Translations under genes and position numbers: made by a program
Shown here: piece after piece, positions 50,715 through 59,403 of the stretch
Position numbering within the stretch: position 1 is the first letter of the stretch
Layout: each line of letters opens with the position of its first letter
From: Pseudomonadota bacterium
GTDB taxonomy: Bacteria; Pseudomonadota; Gammaproteobacteria; Burkholderiales; Rhodocyclaceae
Direction: 5' to 3'
NCBI GenBank assembly: GCA_018241725.1
Contig: JAFEDI010000130.1
Location: 16,363-80,362 of the forward strand
Length of the DNA stretch: 64,000 nt
Notes under the pieces: model-generated
What the model saw: only the letters and a program-made list of their open reading frames with translations
Told to the model about the DNA's origin: nothing
The model's database searches: none

Positions 50715-50763
50715 GCGGAACGGTGCTGCAGCGGAAACAAGGGGCGAATTATAGGCGCGGGGC

Positions 50764-51531
50764 TCAGACCCGTGCGATCCGGAAGGTCTCGGCGATGCGG
50801 CCTGTCTCGATGCCTACGTCGTTCCAGGTGATCTCGACGACCTGTACTGCACCGTGACGATCCTGGCGGATCAGCGTCGAGCAGCGGGTGCCGTAGCCGG
50901 GCGCGCGGATGAAGGCGCTCGACAGCATGCGCTCCCAGGCCAGGCTTACGCCGGTACGCGGCAGGCTGGCATCGGCGGCGGGGCGGTCGTCCCGCAGCAG
51001 CGCTTCCAGCGGCGCGGTGTTCGGCAGCGCGCACAGAGCTTTGCCGAGCCGGGACTTGCCGGCCACGGCCTTTGGCCATGGCGTGTCGAGCAGGTGGTTG
51101 GACAGCGCATAAAGCCCGGGTTGCAGGATGTGCGCCGCACCGCTTTCGCTCTCATAGATGCCGAGGGATTCACCGTCGGACATCAGCAGGTTGAAGGCGT
51201 TGTATTGCGGGCCCTCGTGGCGCAGCCGTTCGAGGGTGGAGGCCGTGCTTTCAGCGCTGGCGAGAAAATCCGTGACCAGATGGCCGCGGGACGGTCGTCC
51301 GTCACGCTGGCGTTGGGGATCGCGGAAATTCGTCAGGCCGGCAAAACGCCCGTCACGGGTCACACCGAGCCAGGTGCCGCCCGCTTCGAGATCGCGCCCG
51401 GCAAAGATCGACGGGCGTTCAGGCCACCAGGCGGCGGCAGCAGCCGGGCGGGTGAAGAACTCGTCCCGATTCGCAGCCACCACCAGCGGAAAGTCCGGAT
51501 GTGCCTGCCAGGCCAGCAGGATCAGGCACAT
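50764..51531 (-). CDS. NRDE/TANGO2-family protein
   Basis: This 255-aa protein starts with the diagnostic Ntn-like N-terminus MCLILLAW and contains VVAANRDEFFTRP, the NRDE motif. GTWLGVTRDGRFAGLTNFRD and a C-terminal STLIRQDRHG complete the TANGO2 pattern. The family is widely conserved; a haem-trafficking role has been proposed for some members, but bacterial function is not settled. It overlaps the DUF4936 gene by 10 nt, forming an operon with ygfZ. Confidence 0.9.
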   Translation of the reverse strand: MCLILLAWQAHPDFPLVVAANRDEFFTRPAAAAAWWPERPSIFAGRDLEAGGTWLGVTRDGRFAGLTNFRDPQRQRDGRPSRGHLVTDFLASAESTASTLERLRHEGPQYNAFNLLMSDGESLGIYESESGAAHILQPGLYALSNHLLDTPWPKAVAGKSRLGKALCALPNTAPLEALLRDDRPAADASLPRTGVSLAWERMLSSAFIRAPGYGTRCSTLIRQDRHGAVQVVEITWNDVGIETGRIAETFRIARV

Positions 51532-51812
51532 GGGATGAAACGTTCAGTGTGACGGCGGCCGTCATCCGCGATGAAGCGGGCCACGCCCTGGCGCTCGACC
51601 GCCTGTTCGAGGCTGCGCTCGAACTCTGCCGGGGCGCCCACGTTCTCGTAGATCTCCATCCACGTCCAGGGATCGTCGGCCTTGCGCAGGAAGCGCCCGG
51701 CGACACCGGTTTCCCGGTGGATGTCGGCCTGCAGCAGATGGAGTACCCGGGCCAGATCGGCCTCAGTGCCGATCCGTACCGGGTAGTAGATGTAGTAATG
51801 GGACAGGGCCAA
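51522..51812 (-). CDS. DUF4936 family protein
   Basis: This 96-aa cytoplasmic protein matches the betaproteobacterial DUF4936 family: HYYIYYPVR at the start, FLRKADDPWTWMEIYE in the middle, and RHTERFIPCA at the end. It looks like a ferredoxin-like (dimeric alpha+beta barrel) fold. Function is unknown. It lies 9 nt after ygfZ and overlaps the NRDE gene, so it shares their transcript. Confidence 0.8.
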   Translation of the reverse strand: MALSHYYIYYPVRIGTEADLARVLHLLQADIHRETGVAGRFLRKADDPWTWMEIYENVGAPAEFERSLEQAVERQGVARFIADDGRRHTERFIPCA

Positions 51813-51821
51813 GGAAGGGAC

Positions 51822-52853
51822 TCAGGGCAGGGCGTAGGGCAGGGGAAGGAACTGCACGATGGAGCCGGCCGGCGAGCCCAGGTGGACTTCTGTCGATTCG
51901 GCGCTCGATGTCTGCAGCACCACCAGCACGTCGTAACCGCCCTCGGGCGCGGGCGCCGCGCTGACCACCTTGCCGGCGGACTGCTCGCCGAACTCGGGGG
52001 AATACACGTCGGTACCGGCCAGCGGCGCCGCGTCGATGTCCGCATGCACGCGGAACATGCGCTTCTTGAGTTTGCCCAGGTAATGAGTGCGGGCGACGAT
52101 TTCCTGGCCCGGGTAGCAGCCCTTGTTGAAGCTCACGCCGCCGATCAGCTCGTAGTTGAGCATCTGGGCGACAAACTCTTCCTGGATCGGCTGTGTGACG
52201 ACCGGCAGGCCTTCGCAGATGTCGATCCACTGCCACGCAGCGGAACCCGCCGGCACGGCACCGGACGCGACAAACTTTTCCCACAGCCCGGAGGCTTCGG
52301 ACAGCGGTGCGGAAACGATGAAGCGTGCCCCATCCAGGCGCACGACGGTGGCGATGCCGGAGGCGGTGGCCCGCGGCGCGCCGGGGATGTGCAGTCCGGC
52401 GGCTTCGAGTGCCGCACCCGCCTGCGGGCCGGCCAGGCCGATCAGCACGCTGTCGCCGCTGTCGTCCATCAGGCGCACCTTGGAACGCAGGATGTACATG
52501 GACAGCTTCTTCAGGATCGCGGCGTGGATGTCCGCCGACAGGGTCAGCAGGTAGTCGCTGCCTTCCCGCCATAGCAGGAGGTTGGCGAGCATGCGGCCCT
52601 TCGGGCTGTTGAAGCTGGTGAATTGGGCCTCGTTGGGGCCGAGCTTCTTCACGTCGTTGGAGAAGAGGTTGTGGAGCAGTACGCTGGCGTCTTCGCCACT
52701 GGCGCGGATCGCGCCGAGGTGCTGCAGCGGCACCACTACGGTACCCTGGGCGGCGAGGATCACATCCTGCCGTTCGTCTTCATGGAACTTGACGGAGAAG
52801 TCGGAAAAACTCGCGCCTTTCGCGCCCAGATAATTTTGCCAAGTTGCGTTCAT
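51822..52853 (-). CDS. ygfZ: Folate-binding Fe-S cluster repair protein YgfZ/IbaG-type
   Basis: This 343-aa GcvT-like protein carries the YgfZ signature KGCYPGQE with the essential Cys (about residue 246). It binds tetrahydrofolate and supports maintenance of certain Fe-S enzymes such as MiaB. I used the ATG at 52853; an upstream in-frame start runs into the promoter area shared with mltG. It is the first gene of a leftward operon with DUF4936 and the NRDE gene. Confidence 0.93.
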   Translation of the reverse strand: MNATWQNYLGAKGASFSDFSVKFHEDERQDVILAAQGTVVVPLQHLGAIRASGEDASVLLHNLFSNDVKKLGPNEAQFTSFNSPKGRMLANLLLWREGSDYLLTLSADIHAAILKKLSMYILRSKVRLMDDSGDSVLIGLAGPQAGAALEAAGLHIPGAPRATASGIATVVRLDGARFIVSAPLSEASGLWEKFVASGAVPAGSAAWQWIDICEGLPVVTQPIQEEFVAQMLNYELIGGVSFNKGCYPGQEIVARTHYLGKLKKRMFRVHADIDAAPLAGTDVYSPEFGEQSAGKVVSAAPAPEGGYDVLVVLQTSSAESTEVHLGSPAGSIVQFLPLPYALP

Positions 52854-53023
52854 CAGTCTTGTCCTGTCGCAAAAACGAGTCTCAAAGCGGTTTGCGCTAT
52901 TATGGGCGCTGCCGCACGCGGGGTGCCAGCGCTTTCGAAGCAATAATCAAGCCCTCGTGAATCTGCCAGGACATCCTCCTTTCTTCACTGCATTCGTTCG
53001 TTCCCGACGCGCCAAGTTCCCTG

Positions 53024-54025
53024 ATGAAGCGCCTGTTTTTTCGCTTGCTGACCCTGGTCCTGCTGTGCGCTGTCGGCGCCGTCGGACTATTGGCATGGTT
53101 CGCACACGCACCGGTGCATTTGCGCCAAAGTCCCCTTGATTTCACCATCGAACCTGGCTCGCCGATGAAGCAGGTGGCTCGCCAGCTCGTCGACGCGGGC
53201 GTCGATGTGGAGCCTTTCGGCCTTATCCTCCTTTCCAGAATGACTCGGCAGGCCAACGGGATCAAGGCCGGAAGCTACGAGGTCGAGACGGGCGTCACGC
53301 CGCTGGGGCTGCTCGACAAGCTGACCCGCGGGGACGTCACGCAGGCGGAGCTGCCGCTGATCGAAGGCTGGAATTTCCGCCAGTTCCGGGCTGCGCTGGA
53401 TCGCCATCCCGACCTGCGCCACGACAGCGCGGGCCTTGCCGACGCGGAGATCCTGGAGCGCATCGGCGCCGCCGCTACTCATCCCGAAGGCCTGTTCTTT
53501 CCCGACACCTACCTGTTTTCCAAGCGCAGCAGCGACCTGGACATCCTGCGCCGGGCCTACCGGCAGCAGCAGAAGGTCTTGCTGAGGGAGTGGAAGCAGC
53601 GGGCTGGCGGGCTGCCCTACAGGAATCCCTATCAAGCGCTGATCATGGCCTCCCTCGTCGAGAAGGAAACCGGGCAGGCCAAGGACCGTCCGCTGGTGGC
53701 CTCGGTCTTCCTCAACCGCCTGCAGGCCGGCATGCTGCTGCAGACCGATCCGACGGTGATCTACGGCCTCGGCTCGGACTTCGACGGTAACCTGCGCAAG
53801 CAACACCTGCAGAACGACACGCCGTACAACACCTACACGCGGCCCGGCCTGCCGCCGACGCCGATCGCAATGCCGGGCGTTGCCGCGCTGCAGGCGGCGC
53901 TCCACCCGGCTCGCACTCAATACCTGTATTTTGTCGCCCGTGGTGACGGATCGAGCGCCTTCTCGCGCACCCTCGACGAACACAACCGGGCCGTGGCCCA
54001 GTACATCCGGAAACGCAACCCGTGA
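53024..54025 (+). CDS. mltG: Endolytic murein transglycosylase MltG
   Basis: This 333-aa protein has one N-terminal membrane anchor (about 7-27) and a YceG/MltG catalytic domain. The catalytic Glu is in [20 protein letters not shown] and [18 protein letters not shown] are the conserved substrate-site motifs. It cleaves nascent peptidoglycan strands and sets glycan length. It overlaps tmk by 4 nt and starts the mltG-tmk-holB-pilZ-tatD cluster common in Proteobacteria. Confidence 0.97.
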   Translation: MKRLFFRLLTLVLLCAVGAVGLLAWFAHAPVHLRQSPLDFTIEPGSPMKQVARQLVDAGVDVEPFGLILLSRMTRQANGIKAGSYEVETGVTPLGLLDKLTRGDVTQAELPLIEGWNFRQFRAALDRHPDLRHDSAGLADAEILERIGAAATHPEGLFFPDTYLFSKRSSDLDILRRAYRQQQKVLLREWKQRAGGLPYRNPYQALIMASLVEKETGQAKDRPLVASVFLNRLQAGMLLQTDPTVIYGLGSDFDGNLRKQHLQNDTPYNTYTRPGLPPTPIAMPGVAALQAALHPARTQYLYFVARGDGSSAFSRTLDEHNRAVAQYIRKRNP

Positions 54026-54639
54026 AATCCCGCTTCATTACTTTCGAAGGCATCGACGGTGCCGGCAAGAGCAGCCAGATCGCCGCGGCCGTCGCATTGA
54101 TCGAATCCCGTGGCATCGAGGTCGTACAGACCCGCGAGCCGGGCGGCACGCCGCTCGGCGAAAAGCTGCGCGAGATCGTGCTGCACGAGCCGATGCACCT
54201 GGAGACGGAAGCACTGCTGATGTTCGCGTCGCGCCGGGAACACCTGGCGCAGCGCATCGAACCGGCCCTGGCGGAAGGCAAGTGGGTGGTGTCGGATCGC
54301 TTCACCGATGCGACTTACGCCTACCAGGTCGGTGGGCGCGGGCTGGACGAGGGCCGTTTCGCGGCCCTTGAGCAGTGGGTGCATCCGCACCTGCAGCCGG
54401 ACCTCACGCTGATCTTCGATCTCGACCCGAAAGTGGCCGCCCAGCGTCTCGCCGGCACCGGCAATGCACCGGACCGCTTCGAGCGGGAACAGGCCGATTT
54501 CTTCGCCCGTGTGCGGGACGCCTATCTCAAGCGCGCCGCTGCGGCCCCCCTGCGCGTGAAGGTGGTGGATGCCGGTAATGACCCGGAAACCATCCGTGCC
54601 GAGGTGGCGGACATCCTCCTGCGGAACTGTTTCCAATGA
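54022..54639 (+). CDS. tmk: Thymidylate kinase
   Basis: This 205-aa enzyme phosphorylates dTMP to dTDP. The P-loop is [12 protein letters not shown] (about 7-18). The DR(Y/F) motif reads [12 protein letters not shown], and the lid has basic residues in [18 protein letters not shown]. Length is normal. ATGA overlaps with mltG upstream and holB downstream indicate coupled translation. Confidence 0.97.
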   Translation: MKSRFITFEGIDGAGKSSQIAAAVALIESRGIEVVQTREPGGTPLGEKLREIVLHEPMHLETEALLMFASRREHLAQRIEPALAEGKWVVSDRFTDATYAYQVGGRGLDEGRFAALEQWVHPHLQPDLTLIFDLDPKVAAQRLAGTGNAPDRFEREQADFFARVRDAYLKRAAAAPLRVKVVDAGNDPETIRAEVADILLRNCFQ

Positions 54640-55697
54640 TCTTCGAATGGCAGAAGCCTCTGTGGCAGCGGGCGTTGGATCGGGCGGAACGCATGCCCCA
54701 CGCGCTGCTGTTCGCCGGCCCGGCCGGTGGCGGCAAACGGATCTTCGCCGAGGCGCTGGCAGCCCGCGTGCTGTGTGCGAATCCCGGGCCGGATGGCCAC
54801 GCCTGCGGAGTCTGTGACGACTGCCTGTGGCGTCAGGCCGGAAATCACCCGGACCTGATACGCGTGGTACCGGAAGCCGACCAGGAGGAGCGCGGCGAAG
54901 GCGCCGCCGAGAAGCCGGAAGGCGGCAAGGCGGCCAGCCGCCAGATCGTCATCGAACAGATCCGCGATCTGCAGCAGACACTGACCACTGGCGGGCATCG
55001 GGGCAGCCAGCGGGTCGTCATCGTCGATCCGGCCGAGGCGATGAATGTGTTCACCGCCAATGCGCTGCTCAAGCTGCTGGAAGAGCCGACCACCAACGTG
55101 CAGTTCCTGCTCATCTCGTCGTCGCCCAAGCGCCTGCTGCCGACCATCCGCAGCCGCTGCCAGACCTGGGCCTTCTCCCGCCCGCCGGCCGACACGGCCG
55201 CCCGCTGGCTGGCCGAGCGCCAGGTTGCCGATGCGGAAGCCTTGCTCGCCTTTGCCGGCGGCATGCCGCTGGCCGCGTCGGAACTGGCGGAAGGCGGTGG
55301 CGCGGCGGCACTGCGGCGTTTCGTTGCCGATGTGAGCGCGGTGCCGGCCAAGGCGCCGCTGCGTCTGGCCGGGGAGTGGGACAGTTGGCTCAAGAGCAAG
55401 GATGCCCAGTCCAGCGGGCTCGACATGGCTACCCTCACGAGCTGGCTGCAGCGCTGGATCGCCGACCTTGTCAGCCTTCGCCTCGGTGGTCCGGTGCGTT
55501 TCTTCCCAACCCGGCTGAGCGCACTGCAGGCCATCGCGGACAGGCTGTCCGTTGATACGGCCCTCGGCTGTTACAATGACATCACCCAGTCGCGCCGCGT
55601 TGCTCAGCATCCGCTCAACGCGCGACTCTTTCTCGAAGACATGCTTCTGCGGTACGCCCGGAGTATCCAGGCGACCGCGACGACGGTGCGCCGATGA
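54636..55697 (+). CDS. holB: DNA polymerase III delta' subunit
   Basis: This 353-aa clamp-loader subunit begins with [20 protein letters not shown], a degenerate Walker A as expected for delta'. A zinc-binding Cys cluster ([17 protein letters not shown]) follows, and the SRC motif is in TIRSRCQTW. It positions the clamp loader for loading the beta clamp. It overlaps tmk and the PilZ gene by 4 nt each. Confidence 0.95.
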   Translation: MIFEWQKPLWQRALDRAERMPHALLFAGPAGGGKRIFAEALAARVLCANPGPDGHACGVCDDCLWRQAGNHPDLIRVVPEADQEERGEGAAEKPEGGKAASRQIVIEQIRDLQQTLTTGGHRGSQRVVIVDPAEAMNVFTANALLKLLEEPTTNVQFLLISSSPKRLLPTIRSRCQTWAFSRPPADTAARWLAERQVADAEALLAFAGGMPLAASELAEGGGAAALRRFVADVSAVPAKAPLRLAGEWDSWLKSKDAQSSGLDMATLTSWLQRWIADLVSLRLGGPVRFFPTRLSALQAIADRLSVDTALGCYNDITQSRRVAQHPLNARLFLEDMLLRYARSIQATATTVRR

Positions 55698-56062
55698 ATG
55701 AACCCGCTAGGCGGCCGGCCCAGGCCCGGCCCAGCGTCCTGTCCCTGAATATCAGCTCCAAGTCGGCGCTCTATGCCGCCTACATGCCGTTCATCAAGAA
55801 CGGCGGGATCTTCGTGCCCACGGCCCGCGAATACAAGCTCGGCGACGAGATCTTCATGCTGCTGCAGATCATGGACGATCCCACCAAGCATCCGGTGGCC
55901 GGCACGGTGATCTGGCAGACTCCGGCCGGTGCCCAGGGGAACAAGACCCAGGGTATCGGAGTCAAGTTCAGCGAGGACGAAGCCGGGCAGGTGCTGCGCA
56001 ACCGGATCGAGCAGATCCTGGCCGGGCACCTGGGTTCGTCGCGTCCCACCCATACGATCTGA
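55694..56062 (+). CDS. pilZ: PilZ domain protein
   Basis: This 122-aa protein is a type IV pilus PilZ-like single domain. It has VLSLNISSKSALYAAYMPF, then NGGIFVPTAREYKLGDEIF, and GIGVKFSEDEAG. The c-di-GMP-binding RxxxR and D/NxSxxG motifs are not present in canonical form, as in the original PilZ of pilus systems, which does not bind c-di-GMP. It lies in the classic holB-pilZ-tatD order. Confidence 0.9.
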   Translation: MNEPARRPAQARPSVLSLNISSKSALYAAYMPFIKNGGIFVPTAREYKLGDEIFMLLQIMDDPTKHPVAGTVIWQTPAGAQGNKTQGIGVKFSEDEAGQVLRNRIEQILAGHLGSSRPTHTI

Positions 56063-56096
56063 TCCGCCGGGTCGCCTTACTTCCGATTGCGCTGCA

Positions 56097-56870
56097 ATGC
56101 TTGTTGATTCCCACTGCCACATCGATTTCCCCGATCTGATCGAAGACGAAGCCGGAGTGCTGGCCCGCATGGCCGACAACGGCGTGACCCACGCGCTGTG
56201 CGTCAGCGTGAAGCTGGAAACCCTGCCGGGCATTCTGGCCCTGGCGGAACGCCACGCCAATGTGTTCGCGTCCGTCGGCGTGCACCCCGACAACGCCGAC
56301 TGCGAAGAGCCGGACGAAGAACGCCTGCTGGCCCTGGCCACCCATCCCAAGGTGGTGGCGATCGGCGAGACCGGGCTCGATTACTACTGGCACAAGGACG
56401 CGCCGGAATGGCAGCGGGTGCGCTTCCGTACCCACATCCGCGCCGCCCGCCGCAGCGCCAAGCCGCTGATCATCCATACCCGCGATTCCGCCGCCGACAC
56501 GATCCGCCTGATGCGCGAGGAAGACGCGGGCGCCGCCGGTGGCGTGATGCACTGCTTCACGGAAACCCGCGAAGTCGCCGAGCAGGCCCTCGACCTGGGC
56601 TTCCATATTTCCTTCTCCGGCATCGTCAGTTTCAAGAACGCCGAAGCCCTGCGGGACGTGGCCCGCTACGTGCCGGCCGACCGTCTGCTGGTGGAAACCG
56701 ACTCTCCCTACCTGGCACCGATGCCGTACCGCGGCAAGACCAACCAGCCGGCCTATGTCCGCCATGTTGCGGAAGCGGTGGCCAAGGCCCGTGGCGAGAG
56801 CCTGGAACAGATCGCCGAGCTGACGACCCGTAATTTCTTCAGGCTCTTCAAGGACGCACAACCGTCATGA
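56097..56870 (+). CDS. tatD: TatD-family metal-dependent hydrolase/DNase
   Basis: This 257-aa amidohydrolase-fold protein has the metal-binding HCH motif in VDSHCHIDFPD, then GVHPDN, IGETGLDYYW, IIHTRDS, GVMHCFTE and VETDSPYLAP, all TatD signatures. Family members show 3'-5' exonuclease activity. The ATG at 56097 gives the standard N-terminus. It overlaps the next gene by 4 nt. Confidence 0.95.
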   Translation: MLVDSHCHIDFPDLIEDEAGVLARMADNGVTHALCVSVKLETLPGILALAERHANVFASVGVHPDNADCEEPDEERLLALATHPKVVAIGETGLDYYWHKDAPEWQRVRFRTHIRAARRSAKPLIIHTRDSAADTIRLMREEDAGAAGGVMHCFTETREVAEQALDLGFHISFSGIVSFKNAEALRDVARYVPADRLLVETDSPYLAPMPYRGKTNQPAYVRHVAEAVAKARGESLEQIAELTTRNFFRLFKDAQPS

Positions 56871-57553
56871 ACTCCGTTTTCAAGCTTCGTGCGATGCGCC
56901 TGCTGGGCGCCTGCCTGATCAGCGTTCAACTGTGCGTTCCGGCCGCCGCGGCCTCCCTGGACGACCTCTTCAACGCCACCAAACTCGGCGATGCCGCCGA
57001 AGTGGCGCAGCTGGTGAGACAGGGCATGGACGTGAATTCGAGCGATCCCAGCGGCAACACCCTGCTGATCCTCGCCACGCGTGAAGAGCAGCCCAAGGTC
57101 GTTGCCGAGCTGCTCAAGCAGCGCGGCATCAAGCTGGATACGCGGAACAGCGCCGGCGATAGTGCGCTGATGCTGGCCAGCCTGCGCGGTTTCACCGGAA
57201 TTGCACAGCAACTGCTGGAGGCCGGCGCCGCTTTCGACCATCCGGGCTGGAATCCCTTGCTATACGCCGCCTTCGAAGGTCGCCTGGCTGTCGTCAATCT
57301 GCTGCTTGAAAAGGGTGCCAACCCCAATGTTCTGGCACCTAATCAGTCGACGCCGCTGATGTTTGCCGCCCGCAACGGACACGAGGACGTCGTGCGCGCG
57401 CTGTTGAAGGCTGACGCAAACATCGACTGGAAGAACGACCAGAACGAGAACGCCGAAAGTTGGGCAGGCAAGAACCGCAACACGGACATCGTCGAACTGA
57501 TTCAGGCCGAACGGAAAGCCCGGGCCGGCAAACTGCAGCTCGAGATCAATTGA
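56867..57553 (+). CDS. Secreted ankyrin-repeat protein
   Basis: This 228-aa protein has a signal peptide (about 1-28, cleavage after AAA) followed by about five ankyrin repeats. Recognisable units are GDAAEVAQLVRQGMDVNSSD, SGNTLLILATREEQPKVVAE, GDSALMLASLRGFTGIAQQL, WNPLLYAAFEGRLAVVNLLL and STPLMFAARNGHEDVVRALL. Ankyrin repeats mediate protein binding; the partner, likely periplasmic, is unknown. It is coupled to tatD by a 4-nt overlap. Confidence 0.9.
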   Translation: MNSVFKLRAMRLLGACLISVQLCVPAAAASLDDLFNATKLGDAAEVAQLVRQGMDVNSSDPSGNTLLILATREEQPKVVAELLKQRGIKLDTRNSAGDSALMLASLRGFTGIAQQLLEAGAAFDHPGWNPLLYAAFEGRLAVVNLLLEKGANPNVLAPNQSTPLMFAARNGHEDVVRALLKADANIDWKNDQNENAESWAGKNRNTDIVELIQAERKARAGKLQLEIN

Positions 57554-57743
57554 CGCGATAACGGTAACGCCTGCCGTGATCCAGGCGCCAGGGGAGGGAG
57601 GGTGCCACCTGACGCAGCACGCCGACCCCAACCAGCGCCAGCAGCGCAGGGACGGCAGCCTGCATGCCGTAGCCCCCGGCCAGAAGCACACCGACCAGAA
57701 CACCCGTGACCATCAGAATGCGGCAAATCAAGGTTTCCATCAT
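57546..57743 (-). CDS. Small membrane protein of unknown function
   Basis: This 65-aa protein is dominated by two hydrophobic segments (about 5-22 and 27-45) and has a basic C-terminal tail (RLDHGRRYRYRVN). A good GAGGAG ribosome site precedes the ATG at 57743, which supports it as a real gene; a longer in-frame start at 57794 lacks such a site. The last 8 nt overlap the convergent ankyrin gene. It is divergent from the recombinase, and the LexA boxes between them could also control it, making it a possible SOS-linked membrane protein. Confidence 0.6.
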   Translation of the reverse strand: MMETLICRILMVTGVLVGVLLAGGYGMQAAVPALLALVGVGVLRQVAPSLPWRLDHGRRYRYRVN

Positions 57744-57839
57744 CGACTCCTCAACACGATATTGAAGCCCGGCTGGGCGAATGCGCGGATGCACATGAAG
57801 CTGATCGACGGCTCGATCCGGGCTCCGCGTTCTCGGTAA

Positions 57840-57855
57840 CTGTAATTATATACAG
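57840..57855. promoter_or_regulatory. LexA (SOS) box 1, perfect CTGT-N8-ACAG
   Basis: CTGTAATTATATACAG matches the LexA consensus exactly, including the AT-rich centre. It lies 83 nt upstream of the chosen recombinase start and 97 nt from the divergent small membrane protein. A second, near-perfect box follows 23 nt later. Confidence 0.8.
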
Positions 57856-57862
57856 TAAACTA

Positions 57863-57878
57863 CTGTACGCAAGTCCAG
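57863..57878. promoter_or_regulatory. LexA box 2, one mismatch (CTGT-N8-CCAG)
   Basis: CTGTACGCAAGTCCAG has one mismatch to CTGT-N8-ACAG. It is offset 23 nt from box 1, about two helical turns, as in other tandem LexA operators. Because it covers a possible GTG start at 57878, the downstream ATG at 57938 is the better start for the recombinase. Confidence 0.6.
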
Positions 57879-57937
57879 TGGTCTCATGTCGTCCGTCCAT
57901 CGAGCTGATTCGCATCCAGCCGGATACATCACTGTCC

Positions 57938-59146
57938 ATGTCCATCACCTACACCACCGTAGTGCCGCTGCGTCCGTTGGACGAGATCGCCGTTCCCGCC
58001 GGGCTCGATGGCCACGACGGTGCCAACCGCGCCGACCCGGCGCGCCTGCAGATCCAGGCCACCACAGACGCGGACGCGATCCGCTGTTTCCTGTCCGAGT
58101 ACGATCGTTCGCCGGGCACCTACCGGATCTACCAGCGGGAGTGCGAGCGGCTGCTGCTGTGGTCGCTGGTCGATTGTGGCCGGCCCTTGTCCAGCCTCAA
58201 CCGGCAGGATTTCGAGGGTTATCTGAACTTCCTCGCCGATCCGCAGCCGTCCGTGCTGTGGTGCGGCGCCAAGGTCAACCGGATGTCGGAGAAATGGCGC
58301 CCTTTCGTCGGCCCGCTCAGCGAGAGCGCGGTGCTCACGGCGATGGCTGCCATTAATTCCTTGATGACCTACCTGGTGGACGCCGGCTACCTGCAGGGCA
58401 ATCCGCTGGGCCTGATCCGCCAGCGCCGCCGCAAGATGTCCGGCGAGGTCACCGGTCCGCTGCGGGCCGTCGCGCAGACCGAAGAGATGGAAAAGGTTGA
58501 ACGTTTTCTCGACCAGCAGATGTGGGATGCGGTGACGGCGGCCATCGAGGCAATGCCGCGGGACGCCGAACGGGGCCGCGACGAATACGAGCGGGCCCGC
58601 TTCATCGCCGCCATTCTCTACATGCTGGCACCCCGAGCCGGCGAACTGGAGTCCCACCGCATGAACAGCTTCCGCGAGGAGCGCGGGCTGTGGTGGTGGC
58701 ACGTGGTCGGGAAGGGCGGCAAGAAGGCCAAGGTGCCGGTGGCGGACGACATGCTGCAGGCACTGATCCGCTACCGCAAGCACCTGGGGCTTACCGCCGT
58801 GCCGCGGCGGGACGACAATACGCCGCTGCTGGTGTCGGTGAAGGACGGCAGCCCGATCACCGCCCGTCGCATGAACCAGATCCTCAAACAGATATTCAGT
58901 GCCGCGGCGGAGCTGTTGCCGCCCGACGCGGAGCACAAGAAGGAGAAGCTGCGCGCCGCCTCCGCTCACTGGGGGCGCCACACCGGCATCACCGCCAAGC
59001 TCGACAGCGGCATCAACGAGCGCTTCGTGCAGAAGGATGCCCGCCATACGGACGCCCGCACGACGCAGCGCTACATCCACGAGGAAGAAGAGCGTTGGCA
59101 CGACGAGGCACAGAAGCAGCGCCTGCCCTGGGGCGGGAAGAAATAG
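57938..59146 (+). CDS. Tyrosine recombinase / phage-type integrase
   Basis: This 402-aa site-specific recombinase has a core-binding SAM-like domain (about 30-150) and a catalytic domain. Arg I is in LAPRAGELESH, the beta-hairpin Lys in VVGKGGKKAKV, the HxxR box in HWGRHTGITAKL, and the second His and nucleophilic Tyr in HTDARTTQRYIH. All catalytic residues appear present. Tandem LexA boxes upstream suggest induction by DNA damage. It is immediately upstream of the nitrogenase genes on the same strand. I saw no attachment site or tRNA next to it. It may belong to a genomic island, or be a resident recombinase. Confidence 0.85.
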   Translation: MSITYTTVVPLRPLDEIAVPAGLDGHDGANRADPARLQIQATTDADAIRCFLSEYDRSPGTYRIYQRECERLLLWSLVDCGRPLSSLNRQDFEGYLNFLADPQPSVLWCGAKVNRMSEKWRPFVGPLSESAVLTAMAAINSLMTYLVDAGYLQGNPLGLIRQRRRKMSGEVTGPLRAVAQTEEMEKVERFLDQQMWDAVTAAIEAMPRDAERGRDEYERARFIAAILYMLAPRAGELESHRMNSFREERGLWWWHVVGKGGKKAKVPVADDMLQALIRYRKHLGLTAVPRRDDNTPLLVSVKDGSPITARRMNQILKQIFSAAAELLPPDAEHKKEKLRAASAHWGRHTGITAKLDSGINERFVQKDARHTDARTTQRYIHEEEERWHDEAQKQRLPWGGKK

Positions 59147-59196
59147 CCCGGGAGTATTTCCGGGCGGAACGCGGATGTGCGTCCGTCCTTTGAAAC

Positions 59197-59210
59197 GTTC
59201 CGGAATGTAC
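59197..59210 (-). promoter_or_regulatory. VnfA-like activator site upstream of the E-N-X operon
   Basis: The minus strand reads GTACATTCCGGAAC, i.e. GTAC-N6-GAAC. From memory, this matches one of the two VnfA target sequences described in Azotobacter vinelandii (GTACCATGCGGAAC) at 11 of 14 bases. It is about 134 nt upstream of the sigma-54 promoter. No perfect NifA site (TGT-N10-ACA) is present in the 257-nt leader. Confidence 0.5.
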
Positions 59211-59343
59211 CTGAATTCATAGCGCCCTTTCCGCTGCGCGCCTTCGAGAGTCATCCCGCCTCACGCCGCAATCCGCCTATTGCCGCGGATCGGCGGCATT
59301 TCGCTTTTCGATTTCAGTCCCATTTTCGCTGACGGCCATCAGG

Positions 59344-59359
59344 TGGCCCGGAGCTTGCT
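59344..59359 (+). promoter_or_regulatory. Sigma-54 promoter of the ORF-nifE-nifN-nifX operon
   Basis: TGGCCCGGAGCTTGCT has GG and GC separated by exactly ten bases and keeps the TTGC -12 box. Predicted transcription starts near 59370, 34 nt before the Cys-rich ORF. Confidence 0.8.
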
Positions 59360-59403
59360 GAATTGCGTTCATCGCAATAAGCCGGTTCACCCGGGAGTTT
59401 GAA

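Noticed and set aside
57851-57867. Separate operator TACAGTA-N3-TACTGTA
   Set aside because: The palindrome is explained by the adjoining half-sites of two LexA boxes, so I do not count it as an independent site.
57878-59146. GTG start at 57878 for the recombinase
   Set aside because: It lies inside LexA box 2 and leaves no leader; the ATG at 57938 is more plausible.
59167-59180. Second VnfA-like site GAAC-N6-GTGC
   Set aside because: It has more mismatches to GTAC-N6-GAAC/GTAC and could easily arise by chance.
59206-59221. NifA sites with one mismatch (TGT-N10-ATA here, TGT-N10-ACG at 63411-63426)
   Set aside because: One-mismatch TGT-N10-ACA elements are expected by chance in a few hundred bases, and both overlap the better-matching GTAC-N6-GAAC elements. 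They keep a Mo-type Nif assignment possible but do not support it strongly.
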